From Allodiplogaster sudhausi (taxonomy: Eukaryota; Nematoda; Chromadorea; Rhabditida; Diplogasteridae), in contig CALZFC010000256.1 of assembly GCA_945643635.1 (NCBI GenBank), forward strand, positions 1,072,001-1,136,000: 64,000 nucleotides of DNA, in the 5' to 3' direction. Each line of letters opens with the position of its first letter. The first letter of the stretch is position 1. A model generated the notes under the pieces. It was not told the origin of the DNA, searched no databases, and saw only the letters and a list, made by a program, of their open reading frames with translations. Below, piece after piece: positions 22,528-34,593 of the stretch. The position numbers and the translations under genes are program-made.

Positions 22528-24470
22528 ATGTCGCCTCTGTACCGTCTCCTCTTCTCGCTATTTCTCCTCGCCTCTTCCGCCCTCTCTGCCTGCGACTTTC
22601 CCAATGGCACAGCTACTGCCCTGCACTGGTGGCAGTGCGGAGGGCAGCCGGACATTGTCTTCACCGAGGCGCACGCCGTCGACGAGCATGGTTGATATCT
22701 TTCTCTCTCTCGCTTTCTCTCTCTCACTCTCTGTCATTCTCTCTCCCTCTTCCTCTCCCTCCTCTTATCTCGTTCTCTCTCTTTGTCTCTTTCTCCTTCT
22801 ATGTCTCTATCAGCTTATCTAAAGAATAGGTTAAGAAAAGAAAACAAGTTCCTCAGGCAAAGAAGTCTATCCCATCCACATGACGTCACCCATCTTCGTG
22901 CAATCCCACATGACGAACAATGTCGGCGTCCTCACCAATCTCAAGGAGAGCATCCGCGTCTTCCAGTACGCCTCCTCCTGGTCGTCCACCGGCTGCCAGT
23001 GGAGCGAAGTGCCCACCTTTGGCTTACTGTAAGTCGCAAAGATATTTCCGATGCATATGCAGTATTCTTCCTTTTTTAAATATTTTATTCTGCAATAATA
23101 AGTATTTCTTTAATTCCATAAGAGAAATTTTAAGAATTTTCTTTTAACCCATGTCAGGTTTAGCTATTGCATTACTATATGAAACAACAAAAGGTGCAGT
23201 CCACTTTGATGCGGACTTTGGAGTTGGACCGTTAAAGCTGACTTCTTATCTTTCCGGCGTTTTCCTCTCTCTCACATCAGTTTTTCTTTCTTTCTCACCT
23301 CCCACTTTCGTCTCGCTCTCATCTCTGATTGTCCTTCTCATATCATATATCTTTCCATCTCTATCTCTCCTTCTACTTTCTCTCCTTTCTTCTCTCTCTT
23401 TCTACCTTCCCTCTCTCTCCTTCTATCACTATCTCTCTCTTTCTCCCCTTCCATCTCTCTCTCTTTCTATCCCGATCTCTCTCTTGCTCTCTCTATCTAC
23501 CTCTCCCTCTCTCTCCCTCTCTATCTCTTTCTCTCTTTCCATCTCTCCCTCTATCTTGTTCTCTCTCACTCTCTTTCTCTTTCTCTCCCTCTCTCCGTAT
23601 ATCTCTTTTTCTGTCTCTCTCCCTCTCTTTCTTTCTCTCTTTCTCTTCCTCCTTGTCGTTTTTGCAGTAGAATATACCTAGGAATCATGCAGTTTCATTC
23701 CATTCATAGGAATTTATGACTCAATGTTGGTCTTGACCTCAGTGAATGAATGATTAGCGAGGGAACGTATAGCCTTGCGATACGAGGCAACATCTGTAAT
23801 TACGGGTTTGGTTTCTTGATAAATTTTTTTGGGCATTGAACTGTTTCTTCCAAAAAAAAAGATAACTATGACTTGTGAGAAAAACATAAACACCAAAGAA
23901 GCATTTCGCTTTATGGTTCACATCCTGAAAATAAGTTAAATGATAGAAGAATGCATTAAGAACTTAAGGAAAGTGTGTTTTTTTTAAATAATAATAAAAT
24001 TAAAAAGGGCTATATAAGCCTTAACCAGTCTTTCTCGTCTTCTCTCCTTCTCTATTTCCTTCTACTTTCAAATTCTTTCTGCCCAACCCCTTCCCATCTC
24101 TCTGCTTGCTCTCTCGCTCACTGTATCTCTTGCTCTCTCTCCATTTCTCTGTTTCTCTGTCTCTCTTTCTCTCTCTCTCCAGCAAGAACCTGGACGCATG
24201 CTCGATTGGCGTGGAATGCCCAGTGGCGAAGGGTGAGGTCGACCTGAAGGTTACCATCGACTTCACCAAGTTCTCCTTCATCATCTCGCTTCTCACCAAT
24301 GACATTCCTTATATGATCGAGGTTTGTGCAGCAGGACAGGCTTGTTTCTAGAAAGAAAGAAAATACATTTTAATGCTCTTCTACTACCACAATTGCAGTT
24401 CACGCTCACGGACAGCGTGAGCGGCGGCACTGTCTGCATCTCGGCGCAGGCGCGCGGGCTCACCAAGTGA
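22528..24470 (+). CDS. Secreted ML-like (MD-2-related lipid-recognition) protein 1
   Basis: Exons 22528-22690, 22857-23028, 24183-24321 and 24399-24470 join in frame to 181 residues. A signal peptide (about residues 1-21, LLFSLFLLASSALSA) is followed by CDFPNGTATALHWWQC. Later motifs are GCQWSEVPTFGLL, LDACSIGVECPVAKG (C..CP..G), IPYMIE and VCISAQARGLTK. The CX5CPxxxG segment, the size and the small disulphide-bonded secreted layout fit the ML domain family, which binds lipids or sterols extracellularly or in lysosomes; the ligand is unknown. Unlike its neighbours, its first two exons are fused and it keeps a cysteine near the C terminus. Intron 2 is filled with CT repeats. The ML assignment is from motif pattern only. 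Confidence 0.75.
23262..23655. repeat. CT-rich microsatellite block
   Basis: About 390 bp of nearly pure pyrimidine on the plus strand, inside intron 2 of ML gene 1. Open reading frames across it are low-complexity artefacts. Confidence 0.9.
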
Positions 24471-25195
24471 TTGTCGTGTTGTCAGGACCATGAACTCTTT
24501 TTTTAATTCTACCGTATCCTCAAATCGATAGGATATTGATTGAATTAGAATACTTCGTCAATTTTCTCAAGTTTGTTTTCCTGTGGGTGTTAATGCTGAA
24601 CCTTTCGGCTGATACTAGGCAAAGAAGTCTTCGTTTTGTTATCTGACTGCCAGAATATTGACAGCTTGACTAGTCTCCGTCGCAAAAATGGACGTGACAC
24701 GTGAGAAAGATACGAGTTTTATGCGCCACGCCATAAATCTCTCGTGCTCGCTACTGTGGCAATAATAAATAGTTGAAGACAAGGTGGTGCCGGAGAATAC
24801 TTCCTTTTTACCGTTCTTCTAATCCGCCTCAACTCATGGCTGACATTTGGGTGTTTGTTATCGAAATCAAATGATGAGATAATGAACAAAAGCACACTTT
24901 CTAGAGCCGAACAAACTTTAGTCATTATGTCATGATGTCATATCTAAAAGTGTGTCTACATCAGAAAGCAAATAAAACAAAATTTTATTGGCATGATAAA
25001 GAGAAAATTAAAGAAGGGTATGCCGTAATCAGTGTTTTTCGTTTACTGGTCAAGGCACTCGAATTATTATGAATAACAACGGTCTTATCATCAAAGAGGA
25101 GTCAAGGGAATATAAACAGATTGAGGACGATGATATCATCATCGACACCTTTTCTCGATAGGTCACAATCGTCAAAAAGGAAAAATTTTGTTACC
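24471..25195. other. Intergenic region between ML genes 1 and 2
   Basis: No gene is supported. CTCGATAGG just upstream of the ML gene 2 start is a possible GATA-type site; no clear TATA-like box was identified. Confidence 0.4.
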
Positions 25196-27376
25196 ATGAA
25201 AAAAGAAATAGTCACCGTTTTTCTAACAGCTACCATAGCGACTGCTTCAGCTGACTGCGGCTTCCCGAACGGTTGATCAATTTGCGATAATTATGAAATG
25301 TTTATATTTGAACAACAATTAGAAAATTGTAATGCGCAACTGCTTCCTAGACTTCTCAAAATGGTATCATTTTGTGAAAGTCCTTGACACCCGCATGTTA
25401 TCACTAACGATCTCTCAATATCTATCTCTCTTTAGATTTCTCGCTTGATCAATCAAGTGTAAAAATTTTAGAAAAAAGTTTGATGATGACGTCATTAACT
25501 TCTCTCAACTGTTGCTGTAGGCACTGAAACGCAGTCGCATTGGTGGCAGAATGCGGGCACGGGAAATGTCACGTTCCTCGACTGCGTTCTCTTCAATGAC
25601 AAGGGTTATTTTTCGTCGTAAATTTCCTAGTATTTCATGAAAATCATAGAACACTGAAGTGGATCTACACAAGATTATTATAGCCGTTCTTAAATTTTCT
25701 TTAAAAAAAAGTATATAAGTATTTATGTAAGTACCATTCAAATCACCGTTTGGTATGCTGGATTACAGGAGGGCGATCACCGAAAAATATTTAATGGAGG
25801 TTCGAATTGCTGCCTCTGCCCTGTGATTCCTCACTCTCATTCTCGCGTGCTATTTCGCAGGTCGCACAAATCCGCTGCGTGAAAATAGCAAGCGCGAATG
25901 AGAGTGCGAAGGGGAACGGCAAATTGAAATATCACATAATTTTTCGGTGATCGCCCTCCTTTAAAGGAGGCTTAAACTCGGAAACTCCTAGCACGAAATG
26001 GCCGATCTTATAGTACGGTACATTTTAACAACGTGATCCTTTTCTCTTATATTTCAAATTGGCGGTTTGTGTCCGTTTGGTGAATCATGAATATGCCGGC
26101 ATATATTTTACGGCCGAATGACGAAATTTCACGCTTTTCGGTCATTTTCACGGCCGAACGACGAAATTTCACGCTTTTCGGTGATGATATGCTCGTCAAT
26201 CCTATTTGGCCGTAATTTGGTCAGGGGACTAATGTTAAATTTAAAGTTCTGTATAAATCACTAATATTTCCCTCATGATAAGGCGACTCTTTTCAGATGC
26301 AAATTACTCCTCTAACTTTTGGTTTAGTAAATTGAATTTTTGCTGATACTTTCGCAAGCTCAATCCGGACACATTCACAGAATCATCCTTATAGAAAAAA
26401 ATTGAGTTTTCGCCTCCTGTAATGCACAATGTTGATAGATTAATATTGTAGAACGAAATAAATATAATAAAGGCATTCTTGGAGTTTTACTTCAATATTT
26501 GAGTCGAGGATACATTAAATTAAAAATAAAGCAAAGAATATTTGATAAGTTGAGAAAGATTATCTCTTGAGTATCCGATCTCGCTGTCCTCTCCACTCTA
26601 CGCAAAGACGACCCTCGACAACGGCGAGGAGGAGATGGTGCCAGGCGACCTTCTCATCTCCATCCGCGTCTTCCAGATGTTCGAGATGAGGGACGGCCGC
26701 TGCCGCTGGGTCGAAGTGCCGACCATGGGTCTTTTGTTAGAAGCCTTTGGTTTTTTTTAAAGCAGACTCAGCCATAATCAGTTTGACTTTTCTTTTAGTC
26801 TCTCTATTTCTCACGCTCTCTCATTCTTGTGTTAGGAAAATTTGGCGGGAATTTAAGAGGTAGTTTGTGCACCTTTAACCTTTAGAATGCCCAAAAGAAT
26901 ACTATTAAAATAGATATCAATCTTCTTCGGTCTCATCGTTCCTTAAGTTCTCATTGGATATGTGATCGAAATGAAGCTTTGCAAGTCTACTTTGGCCATC
27001 TTTAAGGACTAATTTTTTAAAGAATTAAAAAATTCGACTATATCATCATCAGGAAAAACTTGGACGGCTGCACGAACGGCGTGCCTTGCCCGGTGAAGCG
27101 TGGCCGGCAGACCATCATGGTCAAGCTCGACTTTACCAAGTTTGTTGAGAGAGGGAGAGAGAGAGAAAGGGAGGGGGAGAGATTACGAGGTATCGATTGA
27201 TCATTTCCACAATATTATTGACTGATATTATCGATTGGAACGATTCCAATAGATTCCGGCCACTGATCGGAATGCTGAAGAGTGACGCGCCGTACCAGGT
27301 CGGGTTGAGCAAGACAACCGGGAAGACTGCATCGATTACATCGCAGTCACGAGCCACCACCAAGAAGACATCTTAG
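25196..27376 (+). CDS. Secreted ML-like protein 2
   Basis: Exons 25196-25271, 25521-25604, 26555-26735, 27053-27139 and 27253-27376 give 183 residues. The signal peptide (MKKEIVTVFLTATIATASA) is followed by DCGFPNGTETQSHWWQ. Then come LEYPISLSSPLYAKTTLDNG, CRWVEVPTMGLL, LDGCTNGVPCPVKRG and DAPYQVGLSKTTGKT. It is the most divergent intact member of the cluster. The exon 3 acceptor at 26554 was chosen because it is the only nearby AG that keeps frame; it adds a few residues before LEYP. Intron 2 is nearly 1 kb and carries a 194-bp MITE and a short direct repeat. Confidence 0.7.
25767..25960. repeat. 194-bp MITE with AGGAGGGCGATCACCG ends
   Basis: Terminal inverted repeats AGGAGGGCGATCACCGAAAA at both ends. 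The flanks are TTAC (left) and TTAA (right), consistent with a TTAA target site, as in piggyBac-type elements. The inner part is also palindromic (ATTCTCGCGTGCTATTT against its complement). Confidence 0.7.
26110..26183. repeat. Two direct repeats of about 40 bp
   Basis: The unit ACGGCCGAAYGACGAAATTT plus CACGCTTTTCGGT occurs twice in tandem inside intron 2 of ML gene 2. Confidence 0.7.
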
Positions 27377-27599
27377 AAGCTGTCGTTGACGATCGATCTT
27401 TTTTATATTGATTTTCCGCACCCAAGACTTCCATCGCACACGTGATAATCAAAATGTTTTTGTTCAAAGTGCAGCAATAATGTCTTTGCTCCCGTACACA
27501 TTTTTCGAATATGTCGAGCATTGGATAGGAAGAGAGAGAGAGAGAGAGAGAGGGATAAAACGAGAGAGAGATATAATGAGGGAGAGAAAGTGCTGATTA

Positions 27600-28140
27600 T
27601 AAACTCTAAACAATGTGGTTCCACTTATACAACCGGCTACAAGAGAGTGTATACACGAAATGAATCTGACAGGACGAACTAAGAATCTCGATATTTTGCA
27701 CACAAAAAGAAGTAGTGGAACTGTCGTTTTGGAACGTCGTAAATGTCGTCGGATTGTGCTGTAATCTCCCGTTCTTTGAAAACTTTATCTTGCTCTTCTT
27801 CTTTGTCCTTTCGTGCAGTCAAAAAAGTGACAGGGACATCGGACATGCGACAAAACATGGGATCAGGACAGAATAAAAATATTGGGAGGAGAGAGAGAAA
27901 GAGAGAAAAAGAATGGACGAGACGAGGAGAGAGAGAAAGAAAGAGAAAGTGAAAGAGAGAGAGAGAGAGGAAAGTTAATGAGTTTATATGTAAAATGGTG
28001 TGCACGCCACGCTCGATGCACACATTTCCTAAAGAGGAAGAGAGGAAAAGCTGCTTGTATTAGTAATAATAAGACTCCGGCTCCTCTTTCTTTCCTGTTA
28101 TCAGTGGGAAAGGAAAGAGAGGAGGCAACAGCAGCAGTCA
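27600..28140. repeat. Intergenic module, copy 1 of 3
   Basis: Shares long blocks with 32400-32900 and 36950-37440, for example TTTATCTTGCTCTTCTTCTT and the stretch around AATCTCCCGTTCTTTG. It contains GA microsatellites. No open reading frame is conserved among the three copies, so I treat it as noncoding. Confidence 0.7.
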
Positions 28141-28406
28141 AACAATAACACGAGCACTGCGCGCATGGAAAATACTAATGAAAGGATGTTGTGAGAGTGA
28201 AGAGAGAGACGAAAGAAAGAAAACACGAAGAATTAAAGTACTAAAAATATTTTAGATGAGAAGAATGATGTCACGTTAATGAAATCTGAATCATCGCTTT
28301 TTGTTAGTATGCATGTTCTCAACAACACAATATACATATAATGCAAACTACTATTTGATTGACTAAACATATATGTACTTCGGCCATAAACTACTACGCA
28401 TACATA

Positions 28407-28931
28407 CAGTCCCGCCCAACATTTCAGGTACATAAATTAATTAGATTAATTAGATTAATTTAAATAATTTCAATTGTGATTTGAGCGATATTAGGCAGTT
28501 TTACGCAGTTTATTACGTTTGTTAGGGTGGTTTTTGACGTGCTAAGCAAGTACATACAGTCAGATTTTAAAAAGAATCTGAAATAACCGTTTAAAAACGA
28601 ATTCGGCCGGTTTTAGGAGGGACATCTTTTACTGTCTTTTAGGTGCCGTCGATCATGGGTTATCGAGGCACCTAAAAGATGGCCATGTCCCTCCCAAGGG
28701 TGAAAAAACAAAACATAATAAAAAATGTATCTCTAATTCGTTTTTAAACGGTCATTTCAGATTCTTTTTAAAATATGACAGAATGTACTTGTTCAGCATG
28801 TCAAAAACCAGCCTAACAAACACAAGAAACTGCGTAAAAGTGCCTAATATCGCTCAAATTCCAATTGAAATTATTTAAATTAATCTTATTAATCTAATTA
28901 ATTTATGTCCCTGAAATGTTGGGCGGGACTG
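28407..28931. repeat. 525-bp foldback MITE, Tc1/mariner-like
   Basis: A near-complete palindrome: CAGTCCCGCCCAACATTTCA at the left and its complement at the right, with arms of roughly 250 bp around a centre near 28660. It is flanked by TA on both sides. The CAGT terminus and TA duplication are typical of Tc1/mariner. No transposase is encoded. Confidence 0.85.
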
Positions 28932-29332
28932 TACATATGTTACAAACTACTGTTACAAGCATCAATATATACCTGATCTGTATTTTCAAATACACTCATG
29001 AATCCACTTCAAGTCTGATTAAAAGTGGAATCGCCTAACAGACTACGAGGATGGAAGTCTGTAGTTATTTAGCCAGTCTCTATCTGCTAACACTGGCCTT
29101 ATCTCTGTGAGGTATGGCTAGTGATAATTTGTCAAAAGAAAGTTACAATGAGGAAACAAGTAAAGTCATGATTGAAAAATAGGCGTTTTTAAAACATTTC
29201 CGACAATTCTAGAAATGTCTTACGATTATTCGAACGCAACTTACGGCGCAACTTACGCCAAAGTACAGAATGCCAAGAAAGAGTTAAAATAATTTAACAC
29301 AACCGCTAGCACATTGTGCACATAATAGACTT

Positions 29333-29455
29333 CTCTCTCTCTCTCTCCTTTGCTCTCTCTCACTCTCACTCTCTCTCACTCTCTCTCTCTCATTCTCTCT
29401 CACTCTCTCTCTCACTCTCTCTCTCATTCTCTCTCACTCTCTCTCTCTCCCTCTC
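29333..29455. repeat. CT/CACT microsatellite upstream of ML gene 3
   Basis: Mixed CTCTCT, CACTCT and CATTCT units on the plus strand, ending about 20 bp before the conserved promoter block. Confidence 0.85.
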
Positions 29456-29473
29456 CTTCATCGAAGCTTGAAC

Positions 29474-29536
29474 CACGTGATCTGCGTCGCAAGGACAGCG
29501 CGTCCTTTCTCCTCTCACGCCTTGTTAGCATAAAAG
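29474..29536 (+). promoter_or_regulatory. Promoter block of ML gene 3
   Basis: CACGTGATCT at 29474 (E-box) and CATAAAAG at 29529 (TATA-like), 65 bp before the ATG. The same order occurs at ML genes 4 and 5. Confidence 0.6.
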
Positions 29537-29600
29537 AGTCACATCTTCATACGGAAAGCCACTTCTCATCTCGCAGCAGCTTCTCCCTTCATCTTCCTAG

Positions 29601-30708
29601 ATGCTCACCGCCGCTCTTCTCCTCGCTGCTCTTGCCACCGGCCTCAACGCCGCTTGCAGCTTCCCGAACGGTTTGAAAAATAGCTATCTTGAATATTTTA
29701 TTTTTTTATAGAAGATTTATAATTATGAATATTTACTATGAATAATACATAATTAGAAGTTAAAACTATTATTATTATTAAAATTCAGGCACCGAGACCG
29801 CGATGCACTGGTGGCAAGCGCCCGGCACCGGCAAGGTCACCTTCACCGAAGCCATTCCCCAGGACGCCGCTGGTAAGCTTTCTTTGGCATTGAGCCATGT
29901 TTCATCTTGGAATAAAGCGGGGGACTTTGTTTAAAAAATGGTTGAAATATTTTATAAAAGGAAAAGCGTAGGTTAAAATGACCTAATATCTCTCGTTGAC
30001 TCTGATGGTTCTACCTAGTGTTCTCTCTCTACTTCTCCCTCTCTTCTCTCTCTCTTTTCCAGGCAAGCTCGAGTACCCGATCCAGCTTAAAAAGCCGCTG
30101 TACGTGCTAACCACGCTGGATAATGAAGACGCAGTCCTGAAAGCGGGCGATCTGCTCATGAGCATCAAGCTCTACCAGTACGGAGGATTCGCCGGCTGCT
30201 CGTGGAGCGAGGTCCCCACCTTCGGACTCCTGTATGGACCCTCCCATTTTTGCACATCAACTTAAATATAAAAAGAATTAAGCTAAAAAGTTTAAATAAC
30301 AATTTGAGTTGTTCTTATAATCTAGTAATGGAGGAAAGGTGGAGAGACAAAAAACATTATATGTCAATTCTGGACTTTATACAAAGTATAGTAGTTTACG
30401 ATCGAGGATATTTTGTTTATTCTCCATCTTTACCAGAAGTAACCTCGATGCGTGCGCCAACGGAGTGCCTTGCCCAATCGTCATTGGCAAGGCCACCGTC
30501 AAGGTTGTCCTCGACTTCACCAAGTAAGACTTTCTCTCTCTCTCTCTATTACTCTCTCTCTCTCTCCCTCTATCTTTTAAGATACAGCGCCATCATCTCT
30601 CTGCTGAAGAACGACGCTCCCTACCAGATCGAGATGACCCTGAAGAGCAAGTCCTCCGGCCACGCCGTGACTCTCGTGGCCCAGGCCCGCTCTCTCACCA
30701 AGTTGTAG
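29601..30708 (+). CDS. Secreted ML-like protein 3
   Basis: Five exons, 29601-29670, 29789-29872, 30063-30231, 30437-30523 and 30582-30708, total 537 nt and 178 residues. The exon lengths 70/84/169/87/127 are identical in ML genes 4 and 5. The signal peptide MLTAALLLAALATGLNA precedes ACSFPNGTETAMHWWQ. Later come LEYPIQLKKPLYVLTTLDN, GCSWSEVPTFGLL, LDACANGVPCPIVIG, NDAPYQIEMTLKSKSSGHA and a C terminus of ARSLTKL. It is probably secreted and lipid-binding if the ML assignment holds. The C-terminal cysteine of ML gene 1 is absent. CT tracts lie directly before acceptors 3 and 5. Confidence 0.82.
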
Positions 30709-31019
30709 AAAGGCTACCGTAATCCTCCCACCAAATTTTACCACATTTACATACTCTCTGAGCACTCAATTATTGCTGTAGCTATGCTTGTCTCGCAATA
30801 ACCTATCAAGAAGGAGCGATGAAATGTTCACCAAATGCCGAATTACTTGAGAATAAAGAAAAGACGAAAGAACCTATACATACAATTTGCAAGGGTTAAA
30901 CCATATTTTATTATTATATTACTCTACACTTTATAATTTTTCAATAAGAGAAATGTTAAAGATACATTTTTTTTATTTTGTTTTGTTTTTTCACCCATTT
31001 CATGCCTTTTTCAATCATA

Positions 31020-32182
31020 TATGTTGCAAAAAGAAAACTACTTTGATGCCGACTTTGGAGTGAGACCCTCTTCTTATCTTTCCGGGTTTTTCCCTCTCTC
31101 CGCTTTTTTCTCACCTCTCCCTTTTATCTCGCTCTCATCTCTCAATGTCCTATTTCCTCTCTCTCTCCCTCTCTTTCTCTTTTCCTTGTCCTTTTTGGAG
31201 AAGAGTGTACACATGCTTACGAATCGAGCAGTTTCGTTCCATTTAGAAGAGCTTAAAACTCAATGTTGATCTTGCTAGGAAGTGCATTCATGAATGTCGA
31301 GAGAACGTGTAACTTTCAGAGAAGAGACCTCAATATTACGCGATTTGCGAGAGAATCAAAAAGGCAGCGGGCGTAGCCAAAATCGACCAATAAGGAAGTT
31401 TTGTTCAAAACTTGCTTATCGGTGCTTTCTGATACGAGGAATCGATTGGAGCAGGACTGAAAGTGGGAAAAAGACTTGAATTTGCCGTGCTGGGAATCGA
31501 GTTGGATGCACGTTTTTGGTACTTTGTTGAGGAAAATTTAGACTATAATAGCCAAGATAAAACTGAAAATTCTCAACTTTAAATTTCTTATAGACTTTAT
31601 AATTTGAGAAAAAAATCTAATTGCATTTTCTAAGCTCCAATGTAACATTTGGTGTATTGTTTATAGGAACCTTCTTTGTAGAGAATCGAATAGTGAATAC
31701 AACGACATCGAAATTGTCAGGAAAACTAAAGTCTTAAAATGATTATACTGTTTCATTCCTCTGAGTGAAAATGCGAGTGCAAGAGATTTGGAGTCAACAT
31801 TTCGTAAAATGTACATCTTTTGATATTCCTTATAAAAACATGTAGTTTGTAATTTTTCTGCTCTTTAATGTCAACTATTCTCTAGCCGTAGTTGAAATGT
31901 CCAAAAACCAATCTCTGAAACGGAACAATGCTTAAAAAAAGGCCGGAGACTAAACTTTTCAGAAAGAAAACATTTTCCTCGGGGCAAAGAGAGGCTCTCA
32001 ATATGTGTATATATAAATATAAAAAAATTTGAATGTTGTATAGCTCCAATTTTTTTTATAGAAAATACAGCCCTTGAATAACATTAATTTTTTCTCCTTC
32101 TCAAATTGCAGTTCACGCACACGCACAAGGTGAGCGGCGGCACTGTTTGCATCTCTGCGCACGCGCGCGGGCTCACCAATTG
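31020..32182 (+). pseudogene. Relic of an ML-gene-1-like copy
   Basis: The stretch 31038-31100 matches intron 2 of ML gene 1 (GATGCCGACTTTGGAGTGAG region; compare 23205-23260). The stretch 32112-32183, after TTGCAG, matches its last exon (GTGAGCGGCGGCACTGTTTG), ending CTCACCAATTGA. No exons 1 to 3 are found between. Confidence 0.65.
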
Positions 32183-32399
32183 ATTGTCGAGCACTTTTTG
32201 AATGCTACCGTCTTACGAAATAGATTGGATATTGATTGAAATTGAAACATTCAATTTCTCTTTTTTTGTTTCAATTCTGGGCCTTTTTTTGAATAATAGG
32301 CTTCGTTTCGTCTTCCACTGACATAAATATTGACGCAAAAGAAAGAGTAAGAGAACGAGAGAGAGAGAGAGAGAGAGAGAGAGCGAAAGAGCAGATTAA

Positions 32400-32900
32400 A
32401 ACGATACATAATGTGGTTCTCCTTGTACAATTGGCTACAAGAGAGTGCATATACAAAAGGACTATGGCAGGACGTACTAAGAATCTCTATATTTTGCACA
32501 CAAAAAGAAGTAGTGGAACTGTCGTTTTGGAACGTTGTAAATGTCCTCGGATTGTGCTGTAATCTCCCGTTCTTTGACAGCTTTATCTTGCTCTTCTTCT
32601 TTGGCCTTTCGAGCAAGCAAAAAAAATGTCAGGGACATTGATCAGGCAACAAAAGATGTTATCAGGACACAATACAAATACTGGTAGGAATGAGAGAAAG
32701 CGAGAGAAAGAGAGCGTGAAAGAGAGAGGAAAGTTTATAAGTTTATCAGTAAAACAGCGTGCGCTCCACGCTCGATGCACGCCTTTCCTAAAGAGAAGAG
32801 GAAAAGCTGCTTAGCTATAATAAGTCTCCGGCTCCTCTTATGAATTGGAGGCAACATCAGCAGCCAAACAATAAGACGAGGACTACGCGCCTGGAAACTA
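32400..32900. repeat. Intergenic module, copy 2 of 3
   Basis: The closest match is to copy 1 at 27600-28140, including CACACAAAAAGAAGTAGTGG. The stretch 33130-33215 also repeats 28995-29085 (GACTACGAGGATGGAAGTCT). Tandem duplication of an ML gene with its flanks explains this. Confidence 0.7.
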
Positions 32901-32929
32901 CAAATGAAAGGATGTTGTGAGAGTGAAGA

Positions 32930-34256
32930 GAGAGAGAGAGAGAGAGAGAAAGAGATTGAGACGAAAAGTAGAGGAAACATGAAGAAAAGCGTAGAAATTG
33001 ATAACCAAAAAAAATTTCTGAAAGAGAAAAAAAATTCTGAATCATAGTTTAGTGGTGATCTACCCTACAAAAAAAATATACAGTTGATTCTAAGCAGCAA
33101 ACTAGAATATGTCTTGAGTTGTATTTTCCAATGTCACCATGCATCCATTCGAATCTGATTAAATATGGATACGCCTGACAGACTACGAGGATGGAAGTCT
33201 GTAGTCGGCTAGTCAGCCTACCTGCTAACAGTATCTTTTTCAGTCTATCACTAACTTCTCATGACTTATTTAATAGATCGACGCGATAAAACCTCTATGC
33301 ATGATTACGATAGTCACGATAATCCAAACCACAATAAAAACATTGTGAAACTTACCGATTTTAATCAATGTCGTTCGAAAAAAGGAGCACAACTTATGCC
33401 AAAGGACAGTGTGAAATATGCAAATATATAGTAAAAATATATATAAAGTAAAGGAAAAAAGTAGTCTAAAGGAACAAATTACGCTGATCGTTTGGTCGAT
33501 ATAATGATCTGTGCATGTATGTATTGCTCTGTCAGGTATAAATCAGCATAGATTTTCAAATGGTAATTAGTCTAAAATAGAAATGTGTATTATTTTATCA
33601 TTTCTTAATGTAACACCTTATGTATATAAGGTCACAAATGATCAGATTTCACTGATTATTGTGCAGCCTTTACTATGTTAAAATGTCACCGGCCCACACA
33701 CACCAATCTCAGCTATAAACATTGTAAAAGGGCAAAGGACGATGAGATAACGCCGGTGAAAAAAGATGGAAAAGAAGAGCTCGGCTCTCTATTAATTTGT
33801 ACTCGATATCGAAAATGTAAAAAAAATGAAGAAATTACTCGACATTGAAAGAAGGGTTTTTGTTGTTGCAATATTCAAGCATTCCGGAGAGGTTGAAAAA
33901 TGCATCGATGCCACCACATTCTTGGAATTTTATTCTCTCTCTAATTCTCTCTCTCTCTCTCTATTTCTCTCTCTCTCTCTATTTCTCTCTCTCTCTATTT
34001 CTCTCTCTCTATTTCTCTCTCTCTTTCTCACTTTCTCTCACTCTCTCTATTTCTCTCTCGCTGACTCATGTTGAATCGGGCATCGAGCATGTATTATGGC
34101 CAATGACGTAAAGTGCCCATTCTTCCTCTGTTTTCCATATTCTCCAGTCGCACTCTGCCCACATTTGGCCCTTTTACAGCCTCTTCATCTTCTGCTGGCT
34201 ACATATCAGTTTCTTTTGTTTTCTCATGCTCTTCTTTTCGTTCCGCCTGGCCCGTC

Positions 34257-34307
<51 letters not shown>

Positions 34308-34470
34308 GAATAGTATGGTGCGAAAGGGAAAATGACAACTAGATGAGTGATTTTCACTCTCTTTTCTCTTTCTCTCCCCTCACTCTTTCTCTGCTTCTCT
34401 ATACTCTCTCTCTCTCTCTCTCTCTCTGTATCTACTCTCTCTCACTCTCTCCCTTCAATCCAAGCTTCTG
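32930..34470. other. Intergenic region upstream of ML gene 4
   Basis: No gene is supported. It holds CT blocks at 33935-34060 and 34400-34455 and a pure GA run at about 34260-34303. The stretch 34065-34130 is repeated upstream of ML gene 5 (37570-37640). Confidence 0.55.
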
Positions 34471-34471
34471 C

Positions 34472-34518
34472 CACGTGATCTCCTCTCCCGCCTTATCAGC
34501 CCAGCTCCCGCATAAAAG
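34472..34518 (+). promoter_or_regulatory. Promoter block of ML gene 4
   Basis: CACGTGATCT at 34472 (E-box), TTATCA at 34493 (GATA-factor site TGATAA on the other strand) and CATAAAAG at 34511 (TATA-like). The ATG follows 76 bp after the TATA-like box. Confidence 0.65.
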
Positions 34519-34593
34519 CGCGGCTTCATCAGACGGAAGGCCACTTCTCATCTCGCAGCAGCTTCTCCCTCCATCTTCTCCTCCTCCTCCGAG

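Noticed and set aside
23151..23681. Ser/Leu-rich open frames in CT blocks (also at 46202, 48568, 59481 and elsewhere)
   Set aside because: Pyrimidine microsatellites read as Ser/Leu and their complements as Arg/Glu; these are not genes.
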